From NCBI RefSeq assembly GCF_001017575.1, contig NZ_CP011372.1, positions 806,001 to 870,000 on the forward strand: DNA of 64,000 nt. The letters are read 5' to 3'. Below the pieces are notes generated by a model. The model was not told the origin of the DNA. It saw only the letters and a program-made list of their open reading frames with translations, and did no database searches. Position numbers and translations under genes: made by a program. Position 1 is the stretch's first letter; each line of letters opens with the position of its first letter. This document shows positions 45,159 to 52,491 of this stretch, in pieces. Source of the stretch: Campylobacter lari (GTDB lineage Bacteria > Campylobacterota > Campylobacteria > Campylobacterales > Campylobacteraceae).

Positions 45159-46337
45159 ATGGCAAAAATTAATAAACTTACAGATAGTTTCTTGAAAAGC
45201 GTAAAATGCGATAATGGTAAAAAATTTATAAAATTTAGCGATCCTAGTATAAAAGGATTGTATGTTTTTGTTTATCCTAGTGGTAGAAAACTATTTAAAA
45301 CAAGACAAGCTAATGATACTTATATAACACTTGGGGAATATCCCTTGCTTTCCCTAGCAGAACTTAGAGAAATAGCTATAAATTCACACAAACTAAAAGC
45401 CAAGGGTCAAAACATAAGCAATGCAAAAAGATTGAAATTTGGCGTATTATATGATGAAGTATTAGAAAATGCAAGAAAGAGTAATTTAGCAGCGAAAACA
45501 ATCCAAAGAGGACTAAGCTACAAAGAAGGTATTTTTAAATCTTTAGAATATAAAAATATTAATGATATAAAAAGAGTAGATATTGTTAATATTTTAAAGA
45601 CCATAGAGCATAAAAGCGCTACGCTTCAAAAAGCAAAGATATGGATAAATAAAGTATTTGAATATGCTTTGCAACTTGAGATCATAGAAAACAATCCCGT
45701 AGCTTCTATCAAAAACAATATTGTATTTAAAAAACCAAATCAGGTTATACACCAACCTACCCTATTAGATGAATCTGATATTAAAGAATATATAAATACT
45801 CTAATACATTCAGATATCAAACAAAGTCATAAAAATTTAATGCTTTTTGTGCTTTTAACAGCCCAAAGACCTGGCAATGTTATAAAAGCTACTTGGGATG
45901 AGATAGACTTTAAAAATGAAATTTGGACTATATCAGCTCAAAAAATGAAAATGCGTAAAGAGCATAATATAGCATTAAGCAAACAAGCCATAAGTATATT
46001 AAAAAATCAATATGCGATTAAAGTCAATGATTATGTTTTTGCTGGTTCTTCTAAAAAAGGATGTAATAGTGAAAATATCACATGCAATACCAATAAACGC
46101 TTAGGATATAAAGGAATTCAAAGCGCGCATGGATTTCGTGCTATGTTTAGAAGCATTGCAAACGAAAAGCAATTGGAACATGGAGTAAGTATGGATATAG
46201 CAGAGCAATGCTTAGCTCATGAGCAAAAAAATGCAATATTGAAAGCTTACAATAGAAGTAAAAATATAGAATTAAAAAGAAGATTAATGCAGTGGTGGGG
46301 AGATTATATAGAAAAACTTGCAGGAAAGCTTAGCTAA
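45159..46337 (+). CDS. Tyrosine-family site-specific integrase (P4 type)
   Basis: 392-aa recombinase expected to insert the element at the tRNA-Leu 3' end. The N-terminal DUF4102 arm-binding domain reads LTDSFLKSVK..IKGLYVFVYPSGRK. The catalytic set is complete: Arg237 (AQRPGN), His324 and Arg327 (HGFRAMF), His354 (LAHE) and Tyr364 (KAYNRS). It points away from the tRNA. Its end overlaps the convergent AlpA-like gene by 8 bp. The G+C content looks like the surroundings. Confidence 0.93.
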   Translation: MAKINKLTDSFLKSVKCDNGKKFIKFSDPSIKGLYVFVYPSGRKLFKTRQANDTYITLGEYPLLSLAELREIAINSHKLKAKGQNISNAKRLKFGVLYDEVLENARKSNLAAKTIQRGLSYKEGIFKSLEYKNINDIKRVDIVNILKTIEHKSATLQKAKIWINKVFEYALQLEIIENNPVASIKNNIVFKKPNQVIHQPTLLDESDIKEYINTLIHSDIKQSHKNLMLFVLLTAQRPGNVIKATWDEIDFKNEIWTISAQKMKMRKEHNIALSKQAISILKNQYAIKVNDYVFAGSSKKGCNSENITCNTNKRLGYKGIQSAHGFRAMFRSIANEKQLEHGVSMDIAEQCLAHEQKNAILKAYNRSKNIELKRRLMQWWGDYIEKLAGKLS

Positions 46338-46515
46338 CCTTGCAATATTTTATCCAATCATCGATTTCTTTCTTTTCATACATTAAAACTTTTCCCACTC
46401 TAACACCCTTTGGAAAGTTATAAATAGCTTGATTTTTTCTCATTCTCATTTTTCTTATCCTATCAACGCTAAAACCCAAATACTGTGCAACTTCTTTTGT
46501 ACTTAATAATTTCAT
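46330..46515 (-). CDS. AlpA-like excisionase/regulator
   Basis: 61-aa MerR-type helix-turn-helix protein, MKLLSTKEVAQYLGFS then RIRKMR and a wing ending DDWIKYCK. This is the pattern of AlpA and excisionases that control P4-type integrases. AAAGGA precedes the ATG. Last gene of the minus-strand block, next to the integrase, which supports an excision role. Confidence 0.8.
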   Translation of the reverse strand: MKLLSTKEVAQYLGFSVDRIRKMRMRKNQAIYNFPKGVRVGKVLMYEKKEIDDWIKYCKVS

Positions 46516-46516
46516 A

Positions 46517-46873
46517 TTAATCCTTTTTAATGTTTGTTTCTAAATTGAGTGATTTTATAATGGCTTTTTGCTCTTCATAACTTAAAGTATGTGCTAATAA
46601 TACTTTGACATTCTCAAAATCAAAACTATTATAAGAAACTCTTGTATCTATAAGCTTTATACATATTCTTTTAAGCTCTACATCAAGCCAAGCCTCTATC
46701 TTCCAATAATGTCTAATTTCTTCTTCTAAAGAGTTACATCCATTAGAAAATGAAAGATCATTTCTTATAGAAAGAAATTCTTTAAGCATTTTTGATAATT
46801 GTTGTTTTATTTCTTCTAAGTGTTTTTCTATCAAATTTCTTTGATCTAAAAAATCTTTCATCATTTGCAGCAT
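46517..46873 (-). CDS. Hypothetical element protein (118 aa)
   Basis: Mostly helical charged protein with a probable coiled coil in the first 45 residues (LIEKHLEEIKQQLSKMLKEF). No known domain. AAAGGAG upstream. It overlaps the preceding 233-aa gene by 13 bp and ends one base before the AlpA-like gene, so it is part of the same message. Confidence 0.65.
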   Translation of the reverse strand: MLQMMKDFLDQRNLIEKHLEEIKQQLSKMLKEFLSIRNDLSFSNGCNSLEEEIRHYWKIEAWLDVELKRICIKLIDTRVSYNSFDFENVKVLLAHTLSYEEQKAIIKSLNLETNIKKD

Positions 46874-47562
46874 TTTGTCTCCTTTATATTTAATCTTTTA
46901 TTGAATTTATCTTTTAAAATCTGATAATTATAATTTATTAAATCATCAAGTCTTCGTTTTGTTTCACCTATGATGTTTTTAGTAAGATTTTCGCTCCATA
47001 AAGCGAAATCTAGCTCATTAAAAATTACCAAACCATACTTAGCTAACTCTTTTTGTAAAAGCCTTAAATTTTCTTCATTGCTAAAATCCTTTCTTCTTTT
47101 TAAAACCTCTAATGCACCTTTACAAATATCTAATTCATCTTTTGTTTGATTTAGATCATACTTTAAAGCTTTAATTTGATTTTTGAAATTAGTTTTTTGC
47201 TGTACTAGTTGAGATTTATAGCCTATCTTTTGATGATGATTTAAAGAATTTAGTCTTTGATTTTCATCGCTTAAAGTTTTAAATCTAGCTTGTGTTTGCT
47301 CTCTTAAAAGCTTAGCTACTTTTTTGCGGTATTCTTTAGCCTTAGGACTTTTGATAAAAAATCCAAGCATATAAACACCTTCTAAAGTCCATTTGATTAC
47401 TCTTTGTCTTCCACCTTTTGTTTGCTCATAATCGTAGAAATAATGAATATTTTCTATGAGTTCATCGGCGTTTCTTGAAAAATGACTTAAAATTGCATTT
47501 TTTGTAACTTTGTAAAATGAAGCAACTTGTATCGAAGTATTATTTTGTATTTGTGATAGCAT
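46861..47562 (-). CDS. Phage antirepressor-like protein (ORF6N/Rha-type N-terminus) with coiled coil
   Basis: 233 aa. Residues 10-95 (FYKVTKNAILSHFSRNADEL, then YDYEQTKGGRQRVIKWTLEG) resemble DNA-binding N-termini of phage regulatory proteins such as ORF6N and Rha, followed by FFIKSPKAKEYRK. Residues 95-165 are a long coiled coil. Such proteins switch or modulate repressors in temperate phages. Assignment rests on pattern only. AAAGGG before the ATG. Confidence 0.5.
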   Translation of the reverse strand: MLSQIQNNTSIQVASFYKVTKNAILSHFSRNADELIENIHYFYDYEQTKGGRQRVIKWTLEGVYMLGFFIKSPKAKEYRKKVAKLLREQTQARFKTLSDENQRLNSLNHHQKIGYKSQLVQQKTNFKNQIKALKYDLNQTKDELDICKGALEVLKRRKDFSNEENLRLLQKELAKYGLVIFNELDFALWSENLTKNIIGETKRRLDDLINYNYQILKDKFNKRLNIKETKCCK

Positions 47563-47606
47563 ATCAACCCTTTCATTATTATGCTTTGAAAGGGTTGTTT
47601 GTGATT

Positions 47607-47705
47607 TTAGTGTTTGCTTTCTTTTGTTTTGTCTTTTTTATTTACATAATAAGTCGCATAAATTGCAACTACTACCGCAAAGGCTAAGATGATGTATTGT
47701 CCCAT
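47607..47705 (-). CDS. 32-aa single-helix membrane peptide
   Basis: Encodes a peptide beginning MGQYIILAFAVVVAIYATYY and ending in a Lys-rich tail (VNKKDKTKESKH). AAAGGA lies 8 bases before the ATG, which overlaps the stop of the upstream gene (TAATG). One membrane helix with a positive C-terminus resembles small phage membrane or minor coat proteins; the role is unknown. Confidence 0.65.
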   Translation of the reverse strand: MGQYIILAFAVVVAIYATYYVNKKDKTKESKH

Positions 47706-47848
47706 TATTTATCCTTTCGTGTGATATACATTGTATAAACACTAAGTGCAGTTATAATATAAGGTGCTATATCTGTGCTTAAGTTCATTATAGCATAAGA
47801 GCCATTTACAAAAAGCCCTAAACCTATATTTCTTAATAATTCTCTCAT
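47705..47848 (-). CDS. Small membrane protein (47 aa, or 63 aa from an earlier ATG)
   Basis: Starting at ATG 47848 it begins MRELLRNIGLGLFVNG, has one or two hydrophobic stretches (TDIAPYIITALSVYTMYI) and ends TRKDK. An earlier ATG at 47896 adds 16 residues but touches an operator sequence. Neither start has a strong ribosome site. First gene behind the promoter at 47926-47954. Confidence 0.5.
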   Translation of the reverse strand: MRELLRNIGLGLFVNGSYAIMNLSTDIAPYIITALSVYTMYITRKDK

Positions 47849-47897
47849 AATTAATTCTAACACAAAAATCTTAAACAACCCTAATTCAAAGAACATA

Positions 47898-48004
47898 AAT
47901 TACTAATTTTAGTAATTATGTAAGAATTATATACTATTTTTAGGATAAAGTCAAGTAAATAAAACTAATTTTAGTAAAATAATTAAAATAATTTCTAAAA
48001 TTAG
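47898..48004 (-). promoter_or_regulatory. Consensus promoter flanked by three palindromic operators
   Basis: On the minus strand TTGACT (47949-47954) and TATAAT (47926-47931) are 17 bp apart. The palindrome core CTAAnnTTAG occurs at 47903-47912 (within a 20-bp palindrome at 47898-47917, just past the expected start point), 47965-47974 (upstream of the -35) and 47995-48004. The XRE repressor gene ends 33 bp away and is the likely binder. This would silence the downstream membrane peptides, antirepressor-like gene and alpA. Confidence 0.75.
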
Positions 48005-48036
48005 TATTTATAAGGTATATTCATTTTGTGGATACC

Positions 48037-48261
48037 TTATAACTCACTTGCTATTTTATAAGCCTTTTTAAAAATCTCTAGTTTTTCTTTTAAAGCTTTG
48101 TTTTCAATCAAAAGATTTAAAGCAAGTTCTGCCATTTTTGGAATTTTCGTAGTAGCCCAACCCGATATAGTTGTTTGTGGCACCCCCAAAATCTCGCTTA
48201 GTTCCTTTTGTGTGATATTTAACTCCTTGCAAACTTCTTTAACGATGTTTTCTTCTGCCAT
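48037..48261 (-). CDS. XRE-family repressor-like protein (74 aa)
   Basis: Single helix-turn-helix domain (LNITQKELSEILGVPQTTISGWA) followed by a leucine-rich helix for dimerisation. AAAGGAG before the ATG. Lies just upstream of three palindromic operators and is the obvious candidate for the element's lysogeny-type repressor. It lacks a peptidase domain, so induction would need an antirepressor. Confidence 0.8.
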   Translation of the reverse strand: MAEENIVKEVCKELNITQKELSEILGVPQTTISGWATTKIPKMAELALNLLIENKALKEKLEIFKKAYKIASEL

Positions 48262-48270
48262 ATTACTCCT

Positions 48271-48516
48271 TTATTGAGGACCTTTATATCCAATCATCCA
48301 ATAACCATTGGTTATTTTTATGTCTAAAAAACCATTATGAGTATCACAATTTATAGTAAAATTATATTTTCCACCACATTCATCAGCTTTTAATACTTCA
48401 TTTAATAAAGTTTCCTCTCCTTTATTCTTTAATAGTATTTTAATTTTTTCTGAAAATTTAGGAACATCACTTTTTAAAGAAAATAGTTTATCATATTCAT
48501 ATTGATTTAATGTCAT
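48271..48516 (-). CDS. Hypothetical element protein (81 aa)
   Basis: Small protein with a helical N-terminus (MTLNQYEYDKLFSL) and a beta-rich C-terminus (GKYNFTINCDTHNGFLDIKI) ending in GYKGPQ. No domain recognised. AAGGAG upstream. Ten bp before the XRE gene, same strand. Confidence 0.6.
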   Translation of the reverse strand: MTLNQYEYDKLFSLKSDVPKFSEKIKILLKNKGEETLLNEVLKADECGGKYNFTINCDTHNGFLDIKITNGYWMIGYKGPQ

Positions 48517-48622
48517 GTAGTCTCCTTGATTTTATTTGTAGTGTTTAAAATTTTAAACACTACTTAATATTTATTATAAACCAAAAAATCTGAAATATAT
48601 ATTACAAAATGGATTGTATTAT

Positions 48623-48706
48623 TTAAAAAGCTGCTTTATAATGGGTTGAAAGCGTATCTAATACTTTTAATTTTTCTTTTAAATCTATATTTTCTAATGT
48701 ATACAT
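48623..48706 (-). CDS. 27-aa peptide
   Basis: Reads MYTLENIDLKEKLKVLDTLS and ends in HYKAAF. AGAGGGA precedes the ATG, which lies one base after the stop of the 68-aa gene. Soluble, helical. Coding potential rests on position and ribosome site only. The rest of 48517-48622 shows no further gene. Confidence 0.45.
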   Translation of the reverse strand: MYTLENIDLKEKLKVLDTLSTHYKAAF

Positions 48707-48707
48707 T

Positions 48708-48914
48708 TTATCCCTCTTTATTTTCTTGATTAAAAAGATTAGGTTCTTTCATTTTCTCAAGCTCTCTTATGGTTGTTTTTAAATCTTCTTTATATTCTTT
48801 AATGGCTGAATTTAAAGCACTTCTTTCATACTCTGCGTGCTCTATAGCTTTATGTAAAGATACAATTTTCATAGATAGCTCTTTTAGATTATTTTGATTA
48901 TCTATGTTTTCCAT
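48708..48914 (-). CDS. Coiled-coil element protein (68 aa)
   Basis: Almost wholly helical with heptad-like leucines and charges (LKELSMKIVSLHKAIEHAEY). No domain recognised. AAAGGAG upstream. Overlaps the end of the preceding gene by 17 bp. Confidence 0.6.
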   Translation of the reverse strand: MENIDNQNNLKELSMKIVSLHKAIEHAEYERSALNSAIKEYKEDLKTTIRELEKMKEPNLFNQENKEG

Positions 48915-49272
48915 TTTTACTCCTTTTTATAATATTTTCCAGCATATCTATACCCCTTTGAAGTATTTGTTTTTCTTCTGTTGTTCTTGATTTAAGCTCA
49001 TTAGTGTTTTTTGAGCAAATATCGTAAAATACAAAATCAATGCGTTTATAAAGTTTGATTTTTTTCTTGTATTCACATCTTAAGTCATTTTTGATACTTT
49101 CTTTGTTTCTTTCAAACAAATCTATAGCAAAAGGATTATCAAAATAAAAACACAACATTCTTTCATTTGCACTATTGATAATCCTTGCTTCTTTCAAACT
49201 ATATTTTAAGTCATTTTTTAAACATGCACGAGCTATTTCATTAGCCTCAATTATATGTGTTATGATACTCAT
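48898..49272 (-). CDS. Hypothetical element protein (124 aa)
   Basis: ATG at 49272 is used because AAAGGA lies 6 bases before it and it overlaps the stop of the Rep-like gene (ATGA). It begins MSIITHIIEANEIARACLKN. The middle (INSANERMLCFYFDNPFAID) faintly recalls DUF721/DciA DNA-binding folds, too weakly for a call. The C-terminus is charged and helical. Confidence 0.55.
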   Translation of the reverse strand: MSIITHIIEANEIARACLKNDLKYSLKEARIINSANERMLCFYFDNPFAIDLFERNKESIKNDLRCEYKKKIKLYKRIDFVFYDICSKNTNELKSRTTEEKQILQRGIDMLENIIKRSKNGKHR

Positions 49273-50135
49273 GCAACATCCTTTAATGCATATGGTTTTA
49301 TATCTTTTGTCCATCTTGGATTGATTAAATATTTTGTTTGTTTAATAAGTAATAATTCTTTTGTAAAGCTATATGTTTTACCTAGTAAAGCTATAAAATC
49401 ATATATAAAATCTAAAGCATCATGAATGTGTTTATGCTGTATGTATTTTAAAAATTTATAGTTTAGTTTGAAAGTTAATTCTAATCTTTTCCAGTCTTTA
49501 AATTCTTCTTTGATTTTTTCTTTGTGATAACTAGTCTGCTTTTCATACTTATCATAAATCAAAATTCTATCAAGATCAAAAAACTTATTATGCACCCCAT
49601 TTACATAAAGATATTTTTTATAAAAAACCATTTCGCCTTTGATTTTTTTATTTAAAGACAACTCATGCAAATGTTCTTCATATTTTCTCATAGAAGCACT
49701 TTCATCACAAAAATCACAAGCTATATCAAAACTATAAGCCTTAAACCTCTTAACCATTTTACTTAACACCTTATACACATCAGCTACCACACTTTTGCTA
49801 GGCTGAAAAAGACCATTAAACTGTACTTCTACATAAAAGTCTTTTTTCTTTTTATTTTTTCTAGCAACTTCATGGGTGTCTTTTGAATTTTCTATCACTA
49901 TTATGGTATTTGATAAACTTTTATTTCTAGGTTTGATGTTTATATACCTAACCTTAAACTCATAAAACTTATCTTTTGTTTTGATATTTTTAAACTTCTC
50001 TTTTGTGTATTTTTCTATAGCTTTATTGCGGTTTGTTTTTCTAAGTTTTGTGTGTAAATCATGTTTTTTAAGAAATTTATAAAATGCAAATTTTGGGATT
50101 ACAAATTTGATACTATCATAGCCTATGTTTTGCAT
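49269..50135 (-). CDS. Replication-initiator-like protein (Rep_trans type)
   Basis: 288-aa basic protein. The order of segments fits rolling-circle initiators of phage and plasmid origin: YSFDIACDFCDE (acidic, metal-site-like), then LYVNGVHNKFFDLDR, LIYDKYEKQTSYHKE and WKRLELTFKLNYKFLKY (Arg-x-Glu motif with nearby Tyr). AAAGGA before the ATG. A rolling-circle Rep next to a hairpin-rich noncoding region suggests an excised circular form that replicates. Family call is by eye. Confidence 0.5.
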   Translation of the reverse strand: MQNIGYDSIKFVIPKFAFYKFLKKHDLHTKLRKTNRNKAIEKYTKEKFKNIKTKDKFYEFKVRYINIKPRNKSLSNTIIVIENSKDTHEVARKNKKKKDFYVEVQFNGLFQPSKSVVADVYKVLSKMVKRFKAYSFDIACDFCDESASMRKYEEHLHELSLNKKIKGEMVFYKKYLYVNGVHNKFFDLDRILIYDKYEKQTSYHKEKIKEEFKDWKRLELTFKLNYKFLKYIQHKHIHDALDFIYDFIALLGKTYSFTKELLLIKQTKYLINPRWTKDIKPYALKDVA

Positions 50136-50155
50136 TTTATTCCTTTCTTTTTTTG

Positions 50156-50314
50156 TTATTTTACTACCTTATCAAAACCTTTTTTCATAACTAAAGATTT
50201 TGAATTTGCCTTTGTAAGTTTAAATCCTTTTGAGCTAAGCTCACTTATTAAACTTTCTATTTCTCTTGCTTTTTTAAATGCATCATTTTCTTTTTGTATG
50301 GGCTTAAAATTCAT
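50156..50314 (-). CDS. 52-aa hypothetical protein
   Basis: Starts at ATG 50314 after AAAGGA and reads MNFKPIQKENDAFKKAREIE, ending in GFDKVVK. Basic and helical. It lies two bases after the 59-aa gene's stop and 20 bp before the Rep-like gene, same strand and spacing style, so it is likely real. Confidence 0.6.
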   Translation of the reverse strand: MNFKPIQKENDAFKKAREIESLISELSSKGFKLTKANSKSLVMKKGFDKVVK

Positions 50315-50316
50315 TA

Positions 50317-50496
50317 CTATCCTTTCAATAATTCTTTTGCTTTTATCAAGAGTTTTTTTAAGTCATCTAAGTTAGATCTTAATTCATCCTCATCGCACTC
50401 TTCCATGTAGTCAATTAAATCTAAGCATTCTTTGTTAATTAAAGCCAAAGCCCTTGTGTGTTCTATGGCTGTGTTAATTTTTTCTTTAAAAGACAT
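50317..50496 (-). CDS. 59-aa hypothetical protein
   Basis: ATG at 50496 is preceded by AAGGAAG; an upstream in-frame start at 50541 lies within a hairpin and is less likely. It begins MSFKEKINTAIEHTRALALI and has an acidic centre (YMEECDEDELRSNLDDL). Helical, no domain recognised. First gene after the hairpin-rich region. Confidence 0.6.
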   Translation of the reverse strand: MSFKEKINTAIEHTRALALINKECLDLIDYMEECDEDELRSNLDDLKKLLIKAKELLKG

Positions 50497-50532
50497 TTTC
50501 TTCCTTTTTATAGTGCATAAATGGAAGTTAAA

Positions 50533-50844
50533 AACCACCATAAAGGTGGTTACTCAAAATAAAGAAAGCTAATATGGCTTATAAGGGAGTTTAACTCCCA
50601 TTTAAACACTACTTATGTCAAAACATAGAGCCTGCATTCAAAGTTATTTAAACTTTTGGTATTTTGACAATTTAACAAAGCTTTTTAAAAAAGCCCACTT
50701 TCCCACCCGTCGCCGTGGAGTGTGATAAATAAAGAACACGCTAGCTTGATCACCAAGCTAGCTATAAGGAAATTCACTTAAAACCTAGTTTCAAGCTTTT
50801 AAAAACCTTTTAAGCACACTTAGAAAATGTGCTTAATGAGGTTT
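50533..50844. other. Hairpin-rich noncoding region, candidate replication origin or packaging site
   Basis: About 300 bp without a gene. Stems: AACCACC/GGTGGTT (50533-50551), GGGAGT/ACTCCC (50585-50599), GCTTTTT/AAAAAGC region (50680-50694), GCTAGCTTG/CAAGCTAGC with a 5-nt loop (50740-50762), and TTAAGCACA/TGTGCTTAA (50810-50836). A locally GC-rich patch (CCCACCCGTCGCCGTGGAG, 50702-50720) stands out in this AT-rich genome. The last stem also works as the terminator of the 99-aa gene. Placement directly ahead of the genes leading to the Rep-like protein suits a rolling-circle origin; not proven. Confidence 0.5.
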
Positions 50845-51144
50845 TCAAGCTACCTCATCAATTTCTTTTAAAAGTTCAGAAATCTCTTGTATGGTTTTTG
50901 TTTTTTCTTCTACCAAAGCTGTAAATTTTTTATGCTTTAGTTTTAAATCTTTCAATCTCTTAGATAATCTCAAATCCTCATTCAAAAAACCAAGTCTTAA
51001 AAGTGCTTTTTCTACTTTAGAATTTGTTTTGCTTTTATTGCTAAGCCAAACCTTTAAAGTTTGATTTTTCAAATTGAGTTTTCTTTCTACTTCATCAAAA
51101 GTTTTTAACCCTAACTTTTCTTTAATTTTGTCATTAATACACAT
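50845..51144 (-). CDS. HTH-like element protein (99 aa)
   Basis: The N-terminal 50 residues look like a small helix-turn-helix (FDEVERKLNLKNQTLKVWLS); the rest is a coiled coil (FTALVEEKTKTIQEISELLK). GAGGG before the ATG, which follows the upstream stop directly. Followed by a terminator-like stem at 50810-50836. Role unknown, possibly regulatory. Confidence 0.6.
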   Translation of the reverse strand: MCINDKIKEKLGLKTFDEVERKLNLKNQTLKVWLSNKSKTNSKVEKALLRLGFLNEDLRLSKRLKDLKLKHKKFTALVEEKTKTIQEISELLKEIDEVA

Positions 51145-51351
51145 TCAATTACCCTCATAATGAACTATGATGGTTTCAAATAAACCATCACTAATAGCTT
51201 CTAGTTTTACAAAATTATGATCAAGTAAAAAATTCAAAGCTTCATTAAATTCACTTTCTTTTATGTTCATTCTTTTAAAAAGTGTGTCTTTTTTTATAGA
51301 TTTTTCATTGCTGAGTATATTTGATATGGTGTTTGCATATGCTCTTATCAT
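51145..51351 (-). CDS. Winged-helix-like protein (68 aa)
   Basis: ATG at 51351 is chosen because AAAGGAAAC lies before it and it overlaps the stop of a small upstream gene (ATGA). Reads MIRAYANTISNILSNEKS, then DTLFKRMNIKESEFNEALNF and a beta wing (FETIIVHYEGN). Probably a small DNA-binding regulator. Confidence 0.6.
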   Translation of the reverse strand: MIRAYANTISNILSNEKSIKKDTLFKRMNIKESEFNEALNFLLDHNFVKLEAISDGLFETIIVHYEGN

Positions 51352-51431
51352 TTTGTTTCCTTTATCTTTATGATTACAAACATAACCGATAAGATAGCTA
51401 TAATCACGCCAGCTATAATCCAATCTTGCAT
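51348..51431 (-). CDS. 27-aa single-helix membrane peptide
   Basis: Begins MQDWIIAGVIIAILSVMFVI and ends IKIKETK, i.e. one membrane helix with a positive end. AAAGGA lies 7 bases before the ATG. The stop overlaps the next start. First gene of the minus-strand block, right behind a TATAAA-like -10. Second such peptide in the element besides the 32-aa one. Confidence 0.65.
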   Translation of the reverse strand: MQDWIIAGVIIAILSVMFVIIKIKETK

Positions 51432-51521
51432 TATGTATCCTTTTTTATACTTAAGCAAAAAATTGGTATTCTTTTTGCTGAAAAATAATTATTTTTATGT
51501 TTTAAAATTAATTATTTTGTG

Positions 51522-51557
51522 AAATTATATATTAATTTTTAATATATGTCAATATAT
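51522..51557 (+). repeat. 36-bp operator repeat, copy 1
   Basis: Identical over 36 bp to 52438-52473. It contains the perfect palindrome ATATATTAA-TTT-TTAATATAT (51527-51547). Lies 78 bp before the start of the 183-aa membrane protein gene. Likely binding site of the S24 repressor encoded at 52492. Confidence 0.8.
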
Positions 51558-51635
51558 ATTTTTAATTTTTATATTAATTATAAATACGTTAAAATTTTTA
51601 CCATAATTATAAAAAATACTATACAAGGATTGAAA

Positions 51636-52187
51636 ATGTCAGAAAAAGAAAATATTTCATATGAAAATTATGAAAAGAATTTAAAGCTAGAATTAGAAAA
51701 TAAAAGAAAAGATTTAGATAGTCAAATTTCACAAATTATACCAGGACAAACACAAATGATAAAACTTTATTTTTGGTTTGCTACTCTTATAATATCAGGG
51801 CTTTTAACTATATCAGGCAAGATGATTAAAATTTATCCTACTGTTTCAAACTTGGAAATCTTGCGAATATCTTTTTTTGTCCTAACTTTTATATATGGTT
51901 TAGCTTGTATCTTTTTTTCACTAAAAGCGATTTTAAAAGGAGCTATCATCTATCACCCAGCTGAATTAAAAAAGGTATTTGAAGAGTTTCCAAAAGATAA
52001 ATACGAACACATAAAAGGCTTAGAAAGAATGATAAACGCAACCTATAAAGCTATAAAAGCAAATAAAGACGAAATCTTAAAAACTACAAAACAATTGCGT
52101 TTATCTTTTTATAGCATTGTTCTTTGCTTGTCTTTTTTTATAATATTTTTAATTACATTATTTCCAAATTTTATAGAAAGGGGGTGA
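51636..52187 (+). CDS. Three-helix membrane protein, SLATT/effector-like
   Basis: 183 aa. A charged helical N-terminus (1-38) is followed by membrane helices at about 41-60 and 76-100, a charged cytoplasmic segment of about 50 residues, and a third helix at 154-176. The ATG at 51636 has AAGGA before it; an upstream start at 51546 would fall in the operator repeat. The layout recalls SLATT and related membrane effectors of nucleotide-signalling or abortive-infection systems, but no motif proves it. Shares its promoter repeat with the S24 repressor. Confidence 0.65.
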   Translation: MSEKENISYENYEKNLKLELENKRKDLDSQISQIIPGQTQMIKLYFWFATLIISGLLTISGKMIKIYPTVSNLEILRISFFVLTFIYGLACIFFSLKAILKGAIIYHPAELKKVFEEFPKDKYEHIKGLERMINATYKAIKANKDEILKTTKQLRLSFYSIVLCLSFFIIFLITLFPNFIERG

Positions 52188-52193
52188 GTATGC

Positions 52194-52277
52194 TTGGCAG
52201 ATGATAAAGAAAGCGTTGAAATAGATCACCTACTCCAACACAAACCAGAGATGATAAGAAAGATTAAGGCTATTTAA
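52194..52277 (+). CDS. Possible 27-aa peptide with strong ribosome site
   Basis: TTG start after AAAGGGGGTG, which overlaps the stop of the membrane protein gene; reads MADDKESVEIDHLLQHKPEM and ends IRKIKAI. No hydrophobic part. Supported only by the ribosome site and position. A stem TTAAGGCT/AGCCTTAA (52264-52284) covers its end. Confidence 0.35.
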   Translation: MADDKESVEIDHLLQHKPEMIRKIKAI

Positions 52278-52284
52278 GCCTTAA
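52264..52284 (+). terminator. Possible terminator after the membrane protein unit
   Basis: 8-bp stem TTAAGGCT/AGCCTTAA with a short loop; no T-run follows. Bases 52285-52437 are AT-rich with no gene seen. Confidence 0.4.
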
Positions 52285-52437
52285 TTAAACAAAATATAAT
52301 ACCCAAAAAAGAAAAACACAAATATAAACCAATACTCCATTTTTAAGCCATTACAATATCATAATATAAATTTAATCTAAAACTTGGCATACTTTATGCT
52401 TTCTTAAATTAATAATTTATTTTTTAAGTTGTTAATA

Positions 52438-52473
52438 AAATTATATATTAATTTTTAATATATGTCAATATAT
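52438..52473 (+). repeat. 36-bp operator repeat, copy 2
   Basis: Exact copy of 51522-51557, with the palindrome at 52443-52463. Lies 19 bp before the S24 repressor start, so binding there would give autorepression. Confidence 0.8.
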
Positions 52474-52491
52474 TTTTTAAGGTTTATATCC

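Noticed and set aside
49269-50135. Zot or morphogenesis ATPase
   Set aside because: No Walker A or B motif is present; the Arg-x-Glu and acidic segments point to a replication initiator instead.
46330-51431. Complete filamentous prophage
   Set aside because: Rep-like protein and small membrane peptides are suggestive, but there is no Zot-type ATPase, adsorption protein or recognisable ssDNA-binding protein.
51522-52473. CRISPR-like repeat-spacer pair
   Set aside because: Only two copies 916 bp apart, each just upstream of a gene and containing a palindrome; this is an operator pair, not an array. No CRISPR array was seen elsewhere.
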